A stretch of DNA of 39,451 nucleotides from Planctomycetota bacterium (GTDB lineage: Bacteria > Planctomycetota > Planctomycetia > Gemmatales > Gemmataceae), in NCBI GenBank assembly GCA_016177925.1, contig JACOUH010000272.1:1-39451 (forward strand). Direction: 5' to 3'. Shown piece after piece: positions 15,481 through 22,987 of the stretch. The first letter of the stretch is position 1; each line of letters opens with the position of its first letter. Both the position numbers and the translations under genes were made by a program. Under the pieces are notes generated by a model, which saw only the letters and a list, made by a program, of their open reading frames with translations, did no database searches and was not told the origin of the DNA.

Positions 15481-16671
15481 ATGTCCGCTATTGCGGATCG
15501 CAATTTGCTGTTCGGCATCCTGGCCCTGCAAATGGACTTCATCACTCGCGATCAGCTTGTCGAGGCGATGAACGCCTGGGTGCTCGCCAAGCAGCGACCG
15601 CTCGGCGACCTCCTCGTCGAGCGCGGCGCGCTGGCGTCGGAGGATCATGCTCTGCTGGCGCCGATGGTCGAGCGGCACATCGCCAAGCATGGCGGCGACC
15701 CGGCGAAGAGCCTGGCTGTGCTCAGCTCGGTCGTGTCGGCACGCGCCGCCCTGGCAGGTGTCGCCGATGCCGACGTGCAGGCTTCACTCCAGCAAGTCCC
15801 CGAGGCGCGGCAGACACCGCCCGAGATCGAGGGGGTGCCGACCGTCGCCGACCCGCCCAGCCCGGGGACACGCTATCACATCGAGCGACCTTATGCGAAG
15901 GGTGGCCTCGGTGAGGTGTTCGTCGCCCGCGACCAGGAGCTGAACCGCAAGGTCGCGCTGAAGCACATCCAGGACCAGCACGCTGATGACCCCGCCAGCC
16001 GCTCGCGGTTCTTGCAGGAAGGAGAGATCACCGGGGCGCTGGAACATCCAGGCATCATTCCGATTTACGGCATGGGGCAGTACCGGAACGGCCGGCCCTT
16101 CTATGCCATGCGTTTTGTCCAGGGCGACAGTCTGCTGACGGCCATCGATCGCTTTCATCGGCCGGCCGCGCCGCTGGGTGCCGGCAAACGCAACGTCGCC
16201 TTCCGGGCCCTCCTGGGGCGGTTCCTCGACGTGTGCAACGCGGTGGCCTACGCCCATCGGCGGGGCGTGCTGCACCGCGACCTGAAGCCCGGCAACATCC
16301 TGCTCGGCGAGTTCGGCGAGACGCTGGTCATCGACTGGGGCATGGCCAAGGTTCTGAAACCGTTGACCGAGGCGCTGGCGGTCGCTGAGGATCTCGCGCT
16401 GGCCGATCCCCTGGCTCCCGCGCACGAGGCCTTGGCGACCGTCGGCCGTCGAACTCATGGCACGCCCGGCTACATGAGCCCCGAGCAGGCCGGCGGGCGC
16501 ATCGACGAACTGGGACCAGCGACAGACATCTACAGCCTGGGGGCGATCCTGTTCCACATCCTGACGGGCCGGCCGCCGTTGACGCGGGAGGACGGTGACA
16601 TCCTGGGCCGGACGTGCTACTTCAGCAGGGGGAGGTGCAGAAGGCCCTGGAGCAATTCCGCCAGAGCCTGA
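15481..16671 (+). pseudogene. Ser/Thr protein kinase of a kinase-TPR protein, truncated by an internal deletion
   Basis: ATG 15481 is chosen over 15475 because AGAGGAG (15468-15474) gives proper spacing. An N-terminal extension (NLLFGILALQMDFITRDQLV) common in planctomycete kinases precedes the kinase domain: AKGGLGEVFVARD near 138-150, VALKHI, HRDLKPGNILL near 265, DWGMAKV near 285 and GTPGYMSPEQAGG near 328. All catalytic residues are present. After YSLGAILFHILTGRPPL (about 16578) the expected C-lobe end, transmembrane segment and most TPRs are missing; the frame runs into unrelated residues and stops at 16671. The TPR tail continues in another frame (16614-17072). It may make a truncated kinase or nothing. 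Confidence 0.82.
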
Positions 16672-17072
16672 AGATCCGCCAGCGCCTGGCCGACGACGAC
16701 CCGCGCAACTTCGAGGCCCAGACCGACCTGGTCGGCAGCCACGCCAACTGTGGCCTCGCCGAAAAGCAGGGATTCCATCATGCGGAAGCGGTCGCGTCCT
16801 TCGAGAAAGCTCTCGCCGTGCTCCGTCCCTGGCAACAAGGAGGCAAGCTCAAGGGGACACGCTTTGCCGCCTGGCCGGGCATTATCGAGAACGAACTTCG
16901 CTTCTGTCAGGATGCCCTGAAGGCCCTCGGCAACCTGGACGCGGTCCTGAAACTGCCGGCGGAACAGGCCGTCCATCTGCTCGCGCTGCGGGCTCAACTG
17001 CTGGCGCAGCAAGGCAAACATGCCGATGCTGTGATCGCCGCCGACAAGCTGGCCGGCCTTGCCCAGAAATGA
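16614..17072 (+). pseudogene. C-terminal TPR fragment of the kinase-TPR gene
   Basis: This frame reads VLLQQGEVQKALEQFRQSLK and later HAEAVASFEKALAVLRPW and HLLALRAQLLAQQGKHADAV before stopping at 17072. These are tetratricopeptide repeats of the type found at the end of planctomycete kinase-TPR proteins. It overlaps the kinase fragment in a different frame with no start signal of its own, so it is the displaced 3' end of the same ancestral gene, joined by an out-of-frame deletion around 16580-16615. Confidence 0.75.
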
Positions 17073-17110
17073 GTTTGGTCTCGCTGTCGTCAAGCAGAGG
17101 AGGGTTGTGG

Positions 17111-17347
17111 ATGAACGACGTGTACCGTCCGATAACCGAACAAAGGCTACCCCTGCTGGAACCTGGCGACCACCTCGACCAGAAGACGTTCCACGCCCGC
17201 TACGAGGCCAGGCCGCCCGGGACACGAGCCGGACTGACCCGGAACAATCGCTACGGACTGGAAAGCCGAGGTGGGAAGCGGGCGGCGTTCGTTTGCAGGA
17301 CGCTCAAGAAGCTGCTGGGCCAGTCGTCTGCCATGAACTCGAAATAG
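17111..17347 (+). pseudogene. N-terminal fragment resembling a Uma2-family protein
   Basis: ATG 17111 follows GAGGAGGG at 17096-17103. The encoded N-terminus LPLLEPGDHLDQKTFHARYE, followed by ARPPGTRAGL, resembles the start of Uma2-family (PD-(D/E)xK-like) proteins, which planctomycetes carry in many copies (pattern 'L.pGd.lt.eeFh.rYea.P...kaELi.GvVy'). The ELIxGxVY block and catalytic core are missing: after about residue 40 the frame reads unrelated residues and overlaps the 3' end of the opposing PIN-like gene. It is a gene start cut off by rearrangement. Family assignment is by pattern only. Confidence 0.55.
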
Positions 17348-17760
17348 CCGTCGAAGATGTACACCCCGCTCTGGACGTGCCCGACTCCCACCCCCTCAGC
17401 GGTGATTTCGAGGATGTTGTTGTTGAGGGAAAACTGATGCCAGTCCGGGACTCTCGCCTTGATCTGGCCGAAGAGGCGAAGCATAAGCGGAACGGTGAGT
17501 GTCTGGTGCCTCCTTGGGTAGTTCGTCACCAGGACGATCCCCGGGTTGGCATCCGGGATGAGGGCCGCGCACTGTATCGGGAGGCGACGATCGTTGGTCA
17601 CGAACAAGGAGGATCCGGTCATAACGACCGGGACGAGGTCGGCATCCTCGAGATTCTCCAGGTGGCGCGGCAGGAGGACCGCGTCGCCGTGCCCTTCCTT
17701 CCGGCAAGCCTCCACGATCCTGTGGGAAGAACTACACTTGTCGAGTTGGAAGGTGCTCAT
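17251..17760 (-). CDS. PIN-like toxin-type protein (DUF5615-like)
   Basis: 169 residues. It starts at 17760 inside the stop of the upstream gene (ATGA overlap), so the two are translationally coupled. Visible features: D7 in FQLDKC, an acidic cluster LENLEDADLVPV (34-45), and VTNDRRLP (54-61), whose Asp matches the 'l.T.D.d' strand of PIN-like nucleases. The 'D.eLvpi....al.T.DrrI' pattern is that of toxins partnered with DUF433 proteins. The C-terminal ~70 residues (LMLRLFGQIKARVPDWHQFS ... GVYIFDGYFEFM) go beyond the minimal fold. Likely role: RNase toxin of a type II toxin-antitoxin pair, by context and pattern. Identity of all catalytic acids is unproven. Confidence 0.68.
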   Translation of the reverse strand: MSTFQLDKCSSSHRIVEACRKEGHGDAVLLPRHLENLEDADLVPVVMTGSSLFVTNDRRLPIQCAALIPDANPGIVLVTNYPRRHQTLTVPLMLRLFGQIKARVPDWHQFSLNNNILEITAEGVGVGHVQSGVYIFDGYFEFMADDWPSSFLSVLQTNAARFPPRLSSP

Positions 17761-18434
17761 TGCACGAGGGGGCGGTCCAGATGGATCGAGAGACCCTCCA
17801 GCAAGGCCCTGAGCATGCCCAGGTCCAGCTCGAAGTCCGCTGCGATGTCATTGATGCTCAGGCCTTCGCTCATCTCGGCGAAGATTTGAGAGATCGGAAA
17901 ACGCGTGCCCCGGAGAACGAGGACACCCTCGTGCTTGCCAGGATTCCACTCGACGCATTCACGCAGGAGGAGCAACGCATGCTTCGACCGCTCGGCGAAC
18001 CACTCCTCGTCTGAGAGGGGCACGTGACGGTCGGCCCTGTTCGAGTTCAGCCAGAAATGCTGCGGGGCCTCCAGAACCGCTCGCAGGGTTTCCGTAGCAC
18101 CCTTCCAGATTGTCAGGTCCTGATCGGAACTTGTTTCGCTCGCCCGGTCCTCGATCTCCCGCGTCGCCGCTTCCAAGAACTGCGAGACGTCGATGCGCAT
18201 CCGTAGCTGGGTGCGAAGGATGTTATGCACCGTGGACAGCAGCCGATCAACTTCGCGCTCATTCAGACCCGTCTTGTTAGCGACATACTGCACCGTCTTC
18301 TCGGTGCTGTTGCCCGGGGGGACCTCTTCCGCGGCCTTGATAACCGCCTCGATCTTCTCGGCATTCCTCGCGAGGAAGAGGAGATCCTTCAGGATCTCCT
18401 CTTCCAGGTGGAAGTCGAGCTTCGTTCCTGCCAT
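17757..18434 (-). CDS. DUF433-domain antitoxin-like protein with long N-terminal extension
   Basis: 225 residues from ATG 18434, with AGGAG nine bases upstream. The C-terminus (about 168-222) is a DUF433 domain: GVLVLRGTRFPISQIFAEMS followed by EGLSINDIAADFELDLGMLR, the 'p.i.GTRipv..i...l..G.s..eI..df..l....i...l' helical pattern. DUF433 proteins alone are usually 70-90 residues; here about 100 helical, charged residues precede it (EEEILKDLLFLARNAEKIEA; NKTGLNEREVDRLLSTVHNI) plus a middle segment. It overlaps the PIN-like gene by four bases, the usual antitoxin-first order. It probably neutralises the partner and may autoregulate the operon; a TATAAT box lies 33 bases upstream. Confidence 0.72.
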   Translation of the reverse strand: MAGTKLDFHLEEEILKDLLFLARNAEKIEAVIKAAEEVPPGNSTEKTVQYVANKTGLNEREVDRLLSTVHNILRTQLRMRIDVSQFLEAATREIEDRASETSSDQDLTIWKGATETLRAVLEAPQHFWLNSNRADRHVPLSDEEWFAERSKHALLLLRECVEWNPGKHEGVLVLRGTRFPISQIFAEMSEGLSINDIAADFELDLGMLRALLEGLSIHLDRPLVQ

Positions 18435-18466
18435 CGGCGTACTCCTGGCTCCAGGTTCCCACCGTA

Positions 18467-18495
18467 ATTATAAGGCTCGTAACAGTTTACAGCAA
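18467..18495 (-). promoter_or_regulatory. Candidate promoter of the DUF433/PIN-like pair
   Basis: On the minus strand, TATAAT (18472-18467) is preceded after 17 bases by TTGCTG (18495-18490). The -10 matches the sigma70 consensus exactly and the -35 matches three of six bases. It lies 33 bases upstream of the start at 18434, in the divergent region shared with the DUF1501 gene at 18603. Confidence 0.45.
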
Positions 18496-18602
18496 GGTGG
18501 AAGTGCCGGCTGTTGACCCAACAGGGGGAACGGCAATAGCTTACGGGGAGGATGGCTTACAGTCCACCCGGGCTGCTTGCGCCGAATGAAAGGAAGATCC
18601 TC

Positions 18603-20033
18603 ATGCAATCCCACGCGATGCTGCACAGCCGCCGCCATTTCGTCGGCCAGAGCCTGTTCGGCCTCGCCGGGCTGGCCGGCGTGCCGTTGGGCGCCTCGAT
18701 GGCCGCTCCGCTTCTTGCCGGCGAAGGGCCGACGGCGGCGCCCCTGGCACCTCGGCCGCCGCACTTTCCGGCCAAGGCCCGGCGGGTGATCCTTCTGTTC
18801 ATGGTCGGCGGTCCGAGCCAGCTCGACCTGTTCGACAACAAGCCCAAGCTCCGCAAACTCGACGGGCAGCCCATCGGCGACGAACTCCTGTCGCGGATGC
18901 AGTTTGCTCAGATCATGGAGAAGCGGCCGAACCTCCTCGGGACGCACGTGAAGTTCACCCGGCATGGCGAATCCGGGGCGGAGGTGTCGGAATTGCTGCC
19001 GCACACGGCTCGCGTCGTCGATGACCTGGCGATCGTCAAGACGGTCCAGACCGAGGAGATCCCCCACCATCCCGCCGAGGTCTTTCTCCACACGGGAACG
19101 CGCCAGTTCGGCCGGCCCAGCCTGGGCGCCTGGGTGAATTATGGCCTGGGCAGCGAAGCGCGGGACTTGCCCGGCTATGTCGTCCTTCAATCGGGGATGC
19201 GGCCGCGGACCAAGGGCTCGATTTACGGGGCAGGGTTTTTGTCGGCCGCGTACCAGGGCGTGCCGCTGCGCGAGGGCGCCGAGCCGATCCTGAACCTGGC
19301 CCCTCCGCCGGGGCGTTCCCTCGTGGATCAGCAGCAGGTTGTCGAGACAGTCCGCCGACTCAATGCCCTTCGCCGGGACCTCACGGGCGATCCCGAAACG
19401 ACGGCCCGCAATGCGTCCTACGAGCTGGCCCTGAAGATGGGGGAAACCGCCCCCGAGGCGATCGACGTGAAGCGCGAGACCAAGGCAACGCTGACGCGCT
19501 ATGGCGTCGATCCGGCCCAACCTTCGTTTGCGCGGAACTGCTTGTTGGCGCGGCGACTGGTCGAACGGGGCGTGCGTTTCGTCCATCTCTGCCACGGCGA
19601 CTGGGACCACCACAGCGATCTCCGCGCCAGGCTGGCCGCGAAGTGCCGAGAGACCGATCAGGCCTGTGCGGCCTTGCTGAAGGATCTCAAGCAGTGCGGG
19701 CTGCTGGGGGACACCCTGGTGATCTGGGGAGGCGAGTTCGGACGCACGGCCGTCGGGCAGAAGTCGGCGACCGCGGGCATTGGCCGCGACCATCAAATCG
19801 CCGCCTTCACCATGTGGTTGGCCGGCGGCGGCATCCGCGCCGGCCAGACCCTGGGAGAGACCGACGAACTCGGCTGTTTTCCGGTCACGAAGCCGGTCCT
19901 CGTCCACGATCTCCAGGCCACGATCCTGCACCTGTTGGGTTTAGATCACCGGCGACTCACCTACCATTTTCAAGGGCGCGACTTTCGGCTCACCGACGTG
20001 GCCGGTCGCGTCGTCCAGGAACTCGTCGCCTGA
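18603..20033 (+). CDS. DUF1501 family exported protein
   Basis: About 476 residues from ATG 18603, with AAGGAAG upstream at 18591-18597; a later start at MLHSRR is possible. Tat-like leader SRRHFVGQSLFGLAGLAGVP. DUF1501 motifs: VILLFMVGGPSQLDLFDNKP, FTRHGESGAEVSELLPHTAR, GVRFVHLCHGDWDHHSDLRA, LVIWGGEFGRTAVGQKS and HLLGLDHRRLTYHFQGRDFR. The LLPHTA and HHSDL variants mark the subtype I associate with partners of PSCyt1-type PSD1 genes. Such a gene (13147-15468) is the nearest one upstream on this strand, separated by the kinase fragments and toxin-antitoxin-type pair. Confidence 0.93.
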   Translation: MQSHAMLHSRRHFVGQSLFGLAGLAGVPLGASMAAPLLAGEGPTAAPLAPRPPHFPAKARRVILLFMVGGPSQLDLFDNKPKLRKLDGQPIGDELLSRMQFAQIMEKRPNLLGTHVKFTRHGESGAEVSELLPHTARVVDDLAIVKTVQTEEIPHHPAEVFLHTGTRQFGRPSLGAWVNYGLGSEARDLPGYVVLQSGMRPRTKGSIYGAGFLSAAYQGVPLREGAEPILNLAPPPGRSLVDQQQVVETVRRLNALRRDLTGDPETTARNASYELALKMGETAPEAIDVKRETKATLTRYGVDPAQPSFARNCLLARRLVERGVRFVHLCHGDWDHHSDLRARLAAKCRETDQACAALLKDLKQCGLLGDTLVIWGGEFGRTAVGQKSATAGIGRDHQIAAFTMWLAGGGIRAGQTLGETDELGCFPVTKPVLVHDLQATILHLLGLDHRRLTYHFQGRDFRLTDVAGRVVQELVA

Positions 20034-20102
20034 ACTGTGGCGGCGGAGGGGATCGGACGGGCTGCGCTACCGTTACAAGGACGGGAGGGTGATCCCGATC
20101 GA

Positions 20103-21404
20103 TCAATCGGGGGCGGGCAGTTTCAGCCGGGTTTTGGCATGGTTGGCGAACGGCCAGTCGCTCGGCTGATAGGCAATTGCCAATTCGGGTGTGTCAAACT
20201 GCTTTCCTTTTTGCGCCAGGCTGTGCATGAGCCGATCGAGGGTTCCGGTCGTTAGCAAGGTGCGTTCGAGAGGATAGACCGCTTGGCCAGTGTGGATCGT
20301 CTCTTCAATGGCCCGCAACAGGTGGGCGAAATGCCCAAACGGTGGGTGGTTCTGCAACCGAATCCAGGTAGCCACGGGTTCGGCGCGCCCCTTCACTTTG
20401 GCTGCAAACGCGAATTCGGGCGCCAAGTCGTCGATCATCACTACCGCCGATTTCAGTCCGTCACGATGGTCGAGCAGATACAAGGCGGCTTTTTTTCGTG
20501 TGGTCCACTCGGGTTTGGCTTTTGGCTTGCCCGGCAGAGTCGCCAGCGCCACTTCAAAGAGTTCGACGGGCCAGCGCTTGTCGGCTGCAGCGCGGTGGAT
20601 CGCGTCCCCTTGCAGCGCCTGCACGGAGACGATTCCCGATTCACCACCGCGCCGTCGTTCGATCATGGCCTGGTGCGCTTCGAGAGCATGAATACCGTAG
20701 ATTTCGAGGTCGCTGTAGCCAACGGTGACAGCCGCTTCCAGTTGGTCGTTGCGGTCGAGTTCCACCGCCGGCACGCGCCAGGCCAGCGGGACCGACGAGC
20801 CCGCCAAGAGCGGAATCCTCCGCGCGCGTGCCGTGTCGTACATGAATTTCGCGTCTTGCCATCGGTACGCGAGATGCTTGTCGTTGAACACGGGCACGAC
20901 TTTGCGGCAGCGCTGAAAGGCGGCCGCGATCTGCTCGAAGAACCGCCGGCGCGGATACATCGGCTGCTTGGTGTCGGGCGTCGAGGGATAGTTGCCGTGT
21001 TCGCCAATACTCAACACCCCCGCGACCTTCACCTCGTCCGTCCCGAGAGTGATCGCCTCGTCAATCGAGCGTGCCAGCTTGAAGCCGTGCCGTTTTGCCA
21101 TCTTGCGGCTGATGTCCGATTGAGGAACTTGATCGACGTACATGGAGGTCAACTTCAAAGCGGGACCGGCCCCGCCGTCATGTTGCCAGCCTTCCAGGAT
21201 TTTGCCGACAAGGACATCGGTGTGACTTTTTGGAATGTAAATCGTGACGACCGCCGCGACGGGTAGTTTGGGTCGAGCTGCTGCCTGCCGATTCATGCCC
21301 CCCGAGCACGTCGACAAGAACGGAGTCGCGGCGGCCCCCGTCAGGACCGCCACGGTGTCGGTGGAGTGGCGCAAGAATTCGCGGCGCGTTGTTGGATTGG
21401 TCAT
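20103..21404 (-). CDS. Tat-exported protein of unknown function
   Basis: 433 residues from ATG 21404 with GAGGTG upstream. A twin-arginine leader TRREFLRHSTDTVAVLTGAA is followed by a Cys-containing segment (FLSTCSGG) that could be a lipobox variant. The body is alpha/beta with AAVVTIYIPKSHTDVLVGKI, LGTDEVKVAGVLSIGEHGNY, VVPVFNDKHLAYRWQDAKFM and IPLLAGSSVPLAWRVPAVEL. I recall this as a conserved exported planctomycete family without assigned function; the first half superficially resembles a Rossmann-like oxidoreductase but has no GxGxxG motif. It ends next to the convergent DUF1501 gene (70 bp apart) and is preceded 31 bp upstream by another DUF1501 gene, probably co-transcribed. Confidence 0.8.
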   Translation of the reverse strand: MTNPTTRREFLRHSTDTVAVLTGAAATPFLSTCSGGMNRQAAARPKLPVAAVVTIYIPKSHTDVLVGKILEGWQHDGGAGPALKLTSMYVDQVPQSDISRKMAKRHGFKLARSIDEAITLGTDEVKVAGVLSIGEHGNYPSTPDTKQPMYPRRRFFEQIAAAFQRCRKVVPVFNDKHLAYRWQDAKFMYDTARARRIPLLAGSSVPLAWRVPAVELDRNDQLEAAVTVGYSDLEIYGIHALEAHQAMIERRRGGESGIVSVQALQGDAIHRAAADKRWPVELFEVALATLPGKPKAKPEWTTRKKAALYLLDHRDGLKSAVVMIDDLAPEFAFAAKVKGRAEPVATWIRLQNHPPFGHFAHLLRAIEETIHTGQAVYPLERTLLTTGTLDRLMHSLAQKGKQFDTPELAIAYQPSDWPFANHAKTRLKLPAPD

Positions 21405-21434
21405 GGTTCACCTCGGGGAGCAACGGCTTCGTCC

Positions 21435-22802
21435 TCAGAACAGCGTCGTCAGAGGAGTGCCCTCGCAAGCCCGGTAGGGACGATTGGAACGGTCGTGAAT
21501 CTCGGCCTCGGGGTTGATGCCGAGGGCATGATGCATCGTGGCGAGGAGGTCTTCCGGGGCGACCGGCCGATCCTTTACGTAGGCCGCTTGCGCGTCGGTC
21601 GCCCCATACACCTGACCGCCGCGAATGCCGCCGCCCGCCAGCAGGGCAGTCTGCGCCTTGCCCCAGTGATCGCGACCCTGCTGAGCGTTGATCTTCGGCG
21701 TGCGCCCCATCTCGCCGGCCGCCACAATCAGCGTCTCCTCGAGCAGGCCGCGCTGGTGGAGGTCCTCCAGCAGCGCGCTCAACCCCTGGTCCAGCGGCGG
21801 CAGACAGTATTTCTCCTTGAGCATGGCGTAGCCGGTGATGCCGCCCAAGGCCCCGGTGCCGCCGTGATTGTCCCAGACGTTGGCGACTGCCCCGCTGGGA
21901 GTGACATACATCCACGTCATCGACACCAGGCGCACGCCCGCTTCGACGAGCCGGCGCGCCAGCAGGAAGCTTTCGCCGTACTCATTCCGGCCGTAACGGT
22001 CACGCACGGCAGGCGGCTCCAAGTCAAGGTTGAACGCCCGCCGCGCCGCTGAGGAGGTCAGCATGCGGAACGCCTGCTCGTAGTAGCCGCCCAGCCCGTC
22101 GGCCCGGCCGGCCCTCTGAAGTCGGCGTTCCTGTTCCTCCAGAGCGCCCAGCAGTCCGCGCCGCGCTAGCAGGCGCGTCTGATCGGGATCAGGCAGCGGC
22201 GCCAGCGGATGCAGGGCCGGCTCGCGCGAGCTGGGAGCGCTGCGGGGCTCCATCGGATCGTGACGCGGACCGAGGAAGCCCGCGTAGGTGCCCGCGTAGG
22301 TGACGCCGTCATGGCCGATCGGCCGCGGGATCGTCACGCAGGCCGGCAGCTCACCGGGCGGAGTAAATGAGGATACTACCGATCCAATAAACGGAAAATC
22401 ACCGCGGCGGCGCTGGTTGCGCGGTACGGCGAGCATGGGGTTCGGCTTGCCCGTCAGGAGATGATAGACTCCCGGCTCGTGGTTGTCGCTCGGGTGCGTC
22501 AGGGAACGGACGAAGGCGACCTTGTCGGTGTGGCGGGCCAGACGCGGCATCTGATCGCAGATATCGATGCCGGAGACGGCAGTGCGGATCGGCTTGAAGA
22601 GGCTGCGAATGCCCTGGGGGGCATCGGGCTTCATGTCCCACATGTCGTGCTGCGGCGGTCCGCCCCACAGAAAGAGATAAATGCAGGAGCGGGCATGCTT
22701 GCGGCGGCCCGACGCGGGAGTCGCCTGGAGAACCTGGGGCAGGCTGAGCGTGCCGAGGCCAAGCTGACCCAGGCGCATCATCGCATCGCGACGGTGGAGC
22801 AT
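21435..22802 (-). CDS. DUF1501 family protein
   Basis: 455 residues from ATG 22802 with GAGGAG eight bases upstream. The short leader (LHRRDAMMRLGQLGLGTLSL) is Tat-like but weaker than in the other copies. Family motifs: CIYLFLWGGPPQHDMWDMKP, GIDICDQMPRLARHTDKVAF, VRSLTHPSDNHEPGVYHLLT, GVRLVSMTWMYVTPSG, LIVAAGEMGRTPKINAQQGR and HALGINPEAEIHDRSNRP. It is followed 31 bp downstream by the Tat-exported unknown gene. No PSCyt/PSD1 gene adjoins it; upstream is the ASPIC/VCBS protein after a 185-bp gap in which I see no clear signals. Confidence 0.93.
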   Translation of the reverse strand: MLHRRDAMMRLGQLGLGTLSLPQVLQATPASGRRKHARSCIYLFLWGGPPQHDMWDMKPDAPQGIRSLFKPIRTAVSGIDICDQMPRLARHTDKVAFVRSLTHPSDNHEPGVYHLLTGKPNPMLAVPRNQRRRGDFPFIGSVVSSFTPPGELPACVTIPRPIGHDGVTYAGTYAGFLGPRHDPMEPRSAPSSREPALHPLAPLPDPDQTRLLARRGLLGALEEQERRLQRAGRADGLGGYYEQAFRMLTSSAARRAFNLDLEPPAVRDRYGRNEYGESFLLARRLVEAGVRLVSMTWMYVTPSGAVANVWDNHGGTGALGGITGYAMLKEKYCLPPLDQGLSALLEDLHQRGLLEETLIVAAGEMGRTPKINAQQGRDHWGKAQTALLAGGGIRGGQVYGATDAQAAYVKDRPVAPEDLLATMHHALGINPEAEIHDRSNRPYRACEGTPLTTLF

Positions 22803-22987
22803 TGGCCGGTCTCCTCTTGTGGCAGGCGAAGCATTTATCTTGAAATCTGAGAAAGCCAGGGCCGCAACAGTCTAACGGTTGCAACGGTCGAAAACACACT
22901 TCTTCTGATCGCTCGGGCTTGCCGGCTTGCCGAAGGGGAACCCATCGGAGACTTTAGTCCAGACTGGAACCACGAATCTGCACGGGC

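Noticed and set aside
18468..19931. 487-residue minus-strand open frame opposite DUF1501
   Set aside because: Antisense shadow of a gene with family motifs; no ribosome binding site.
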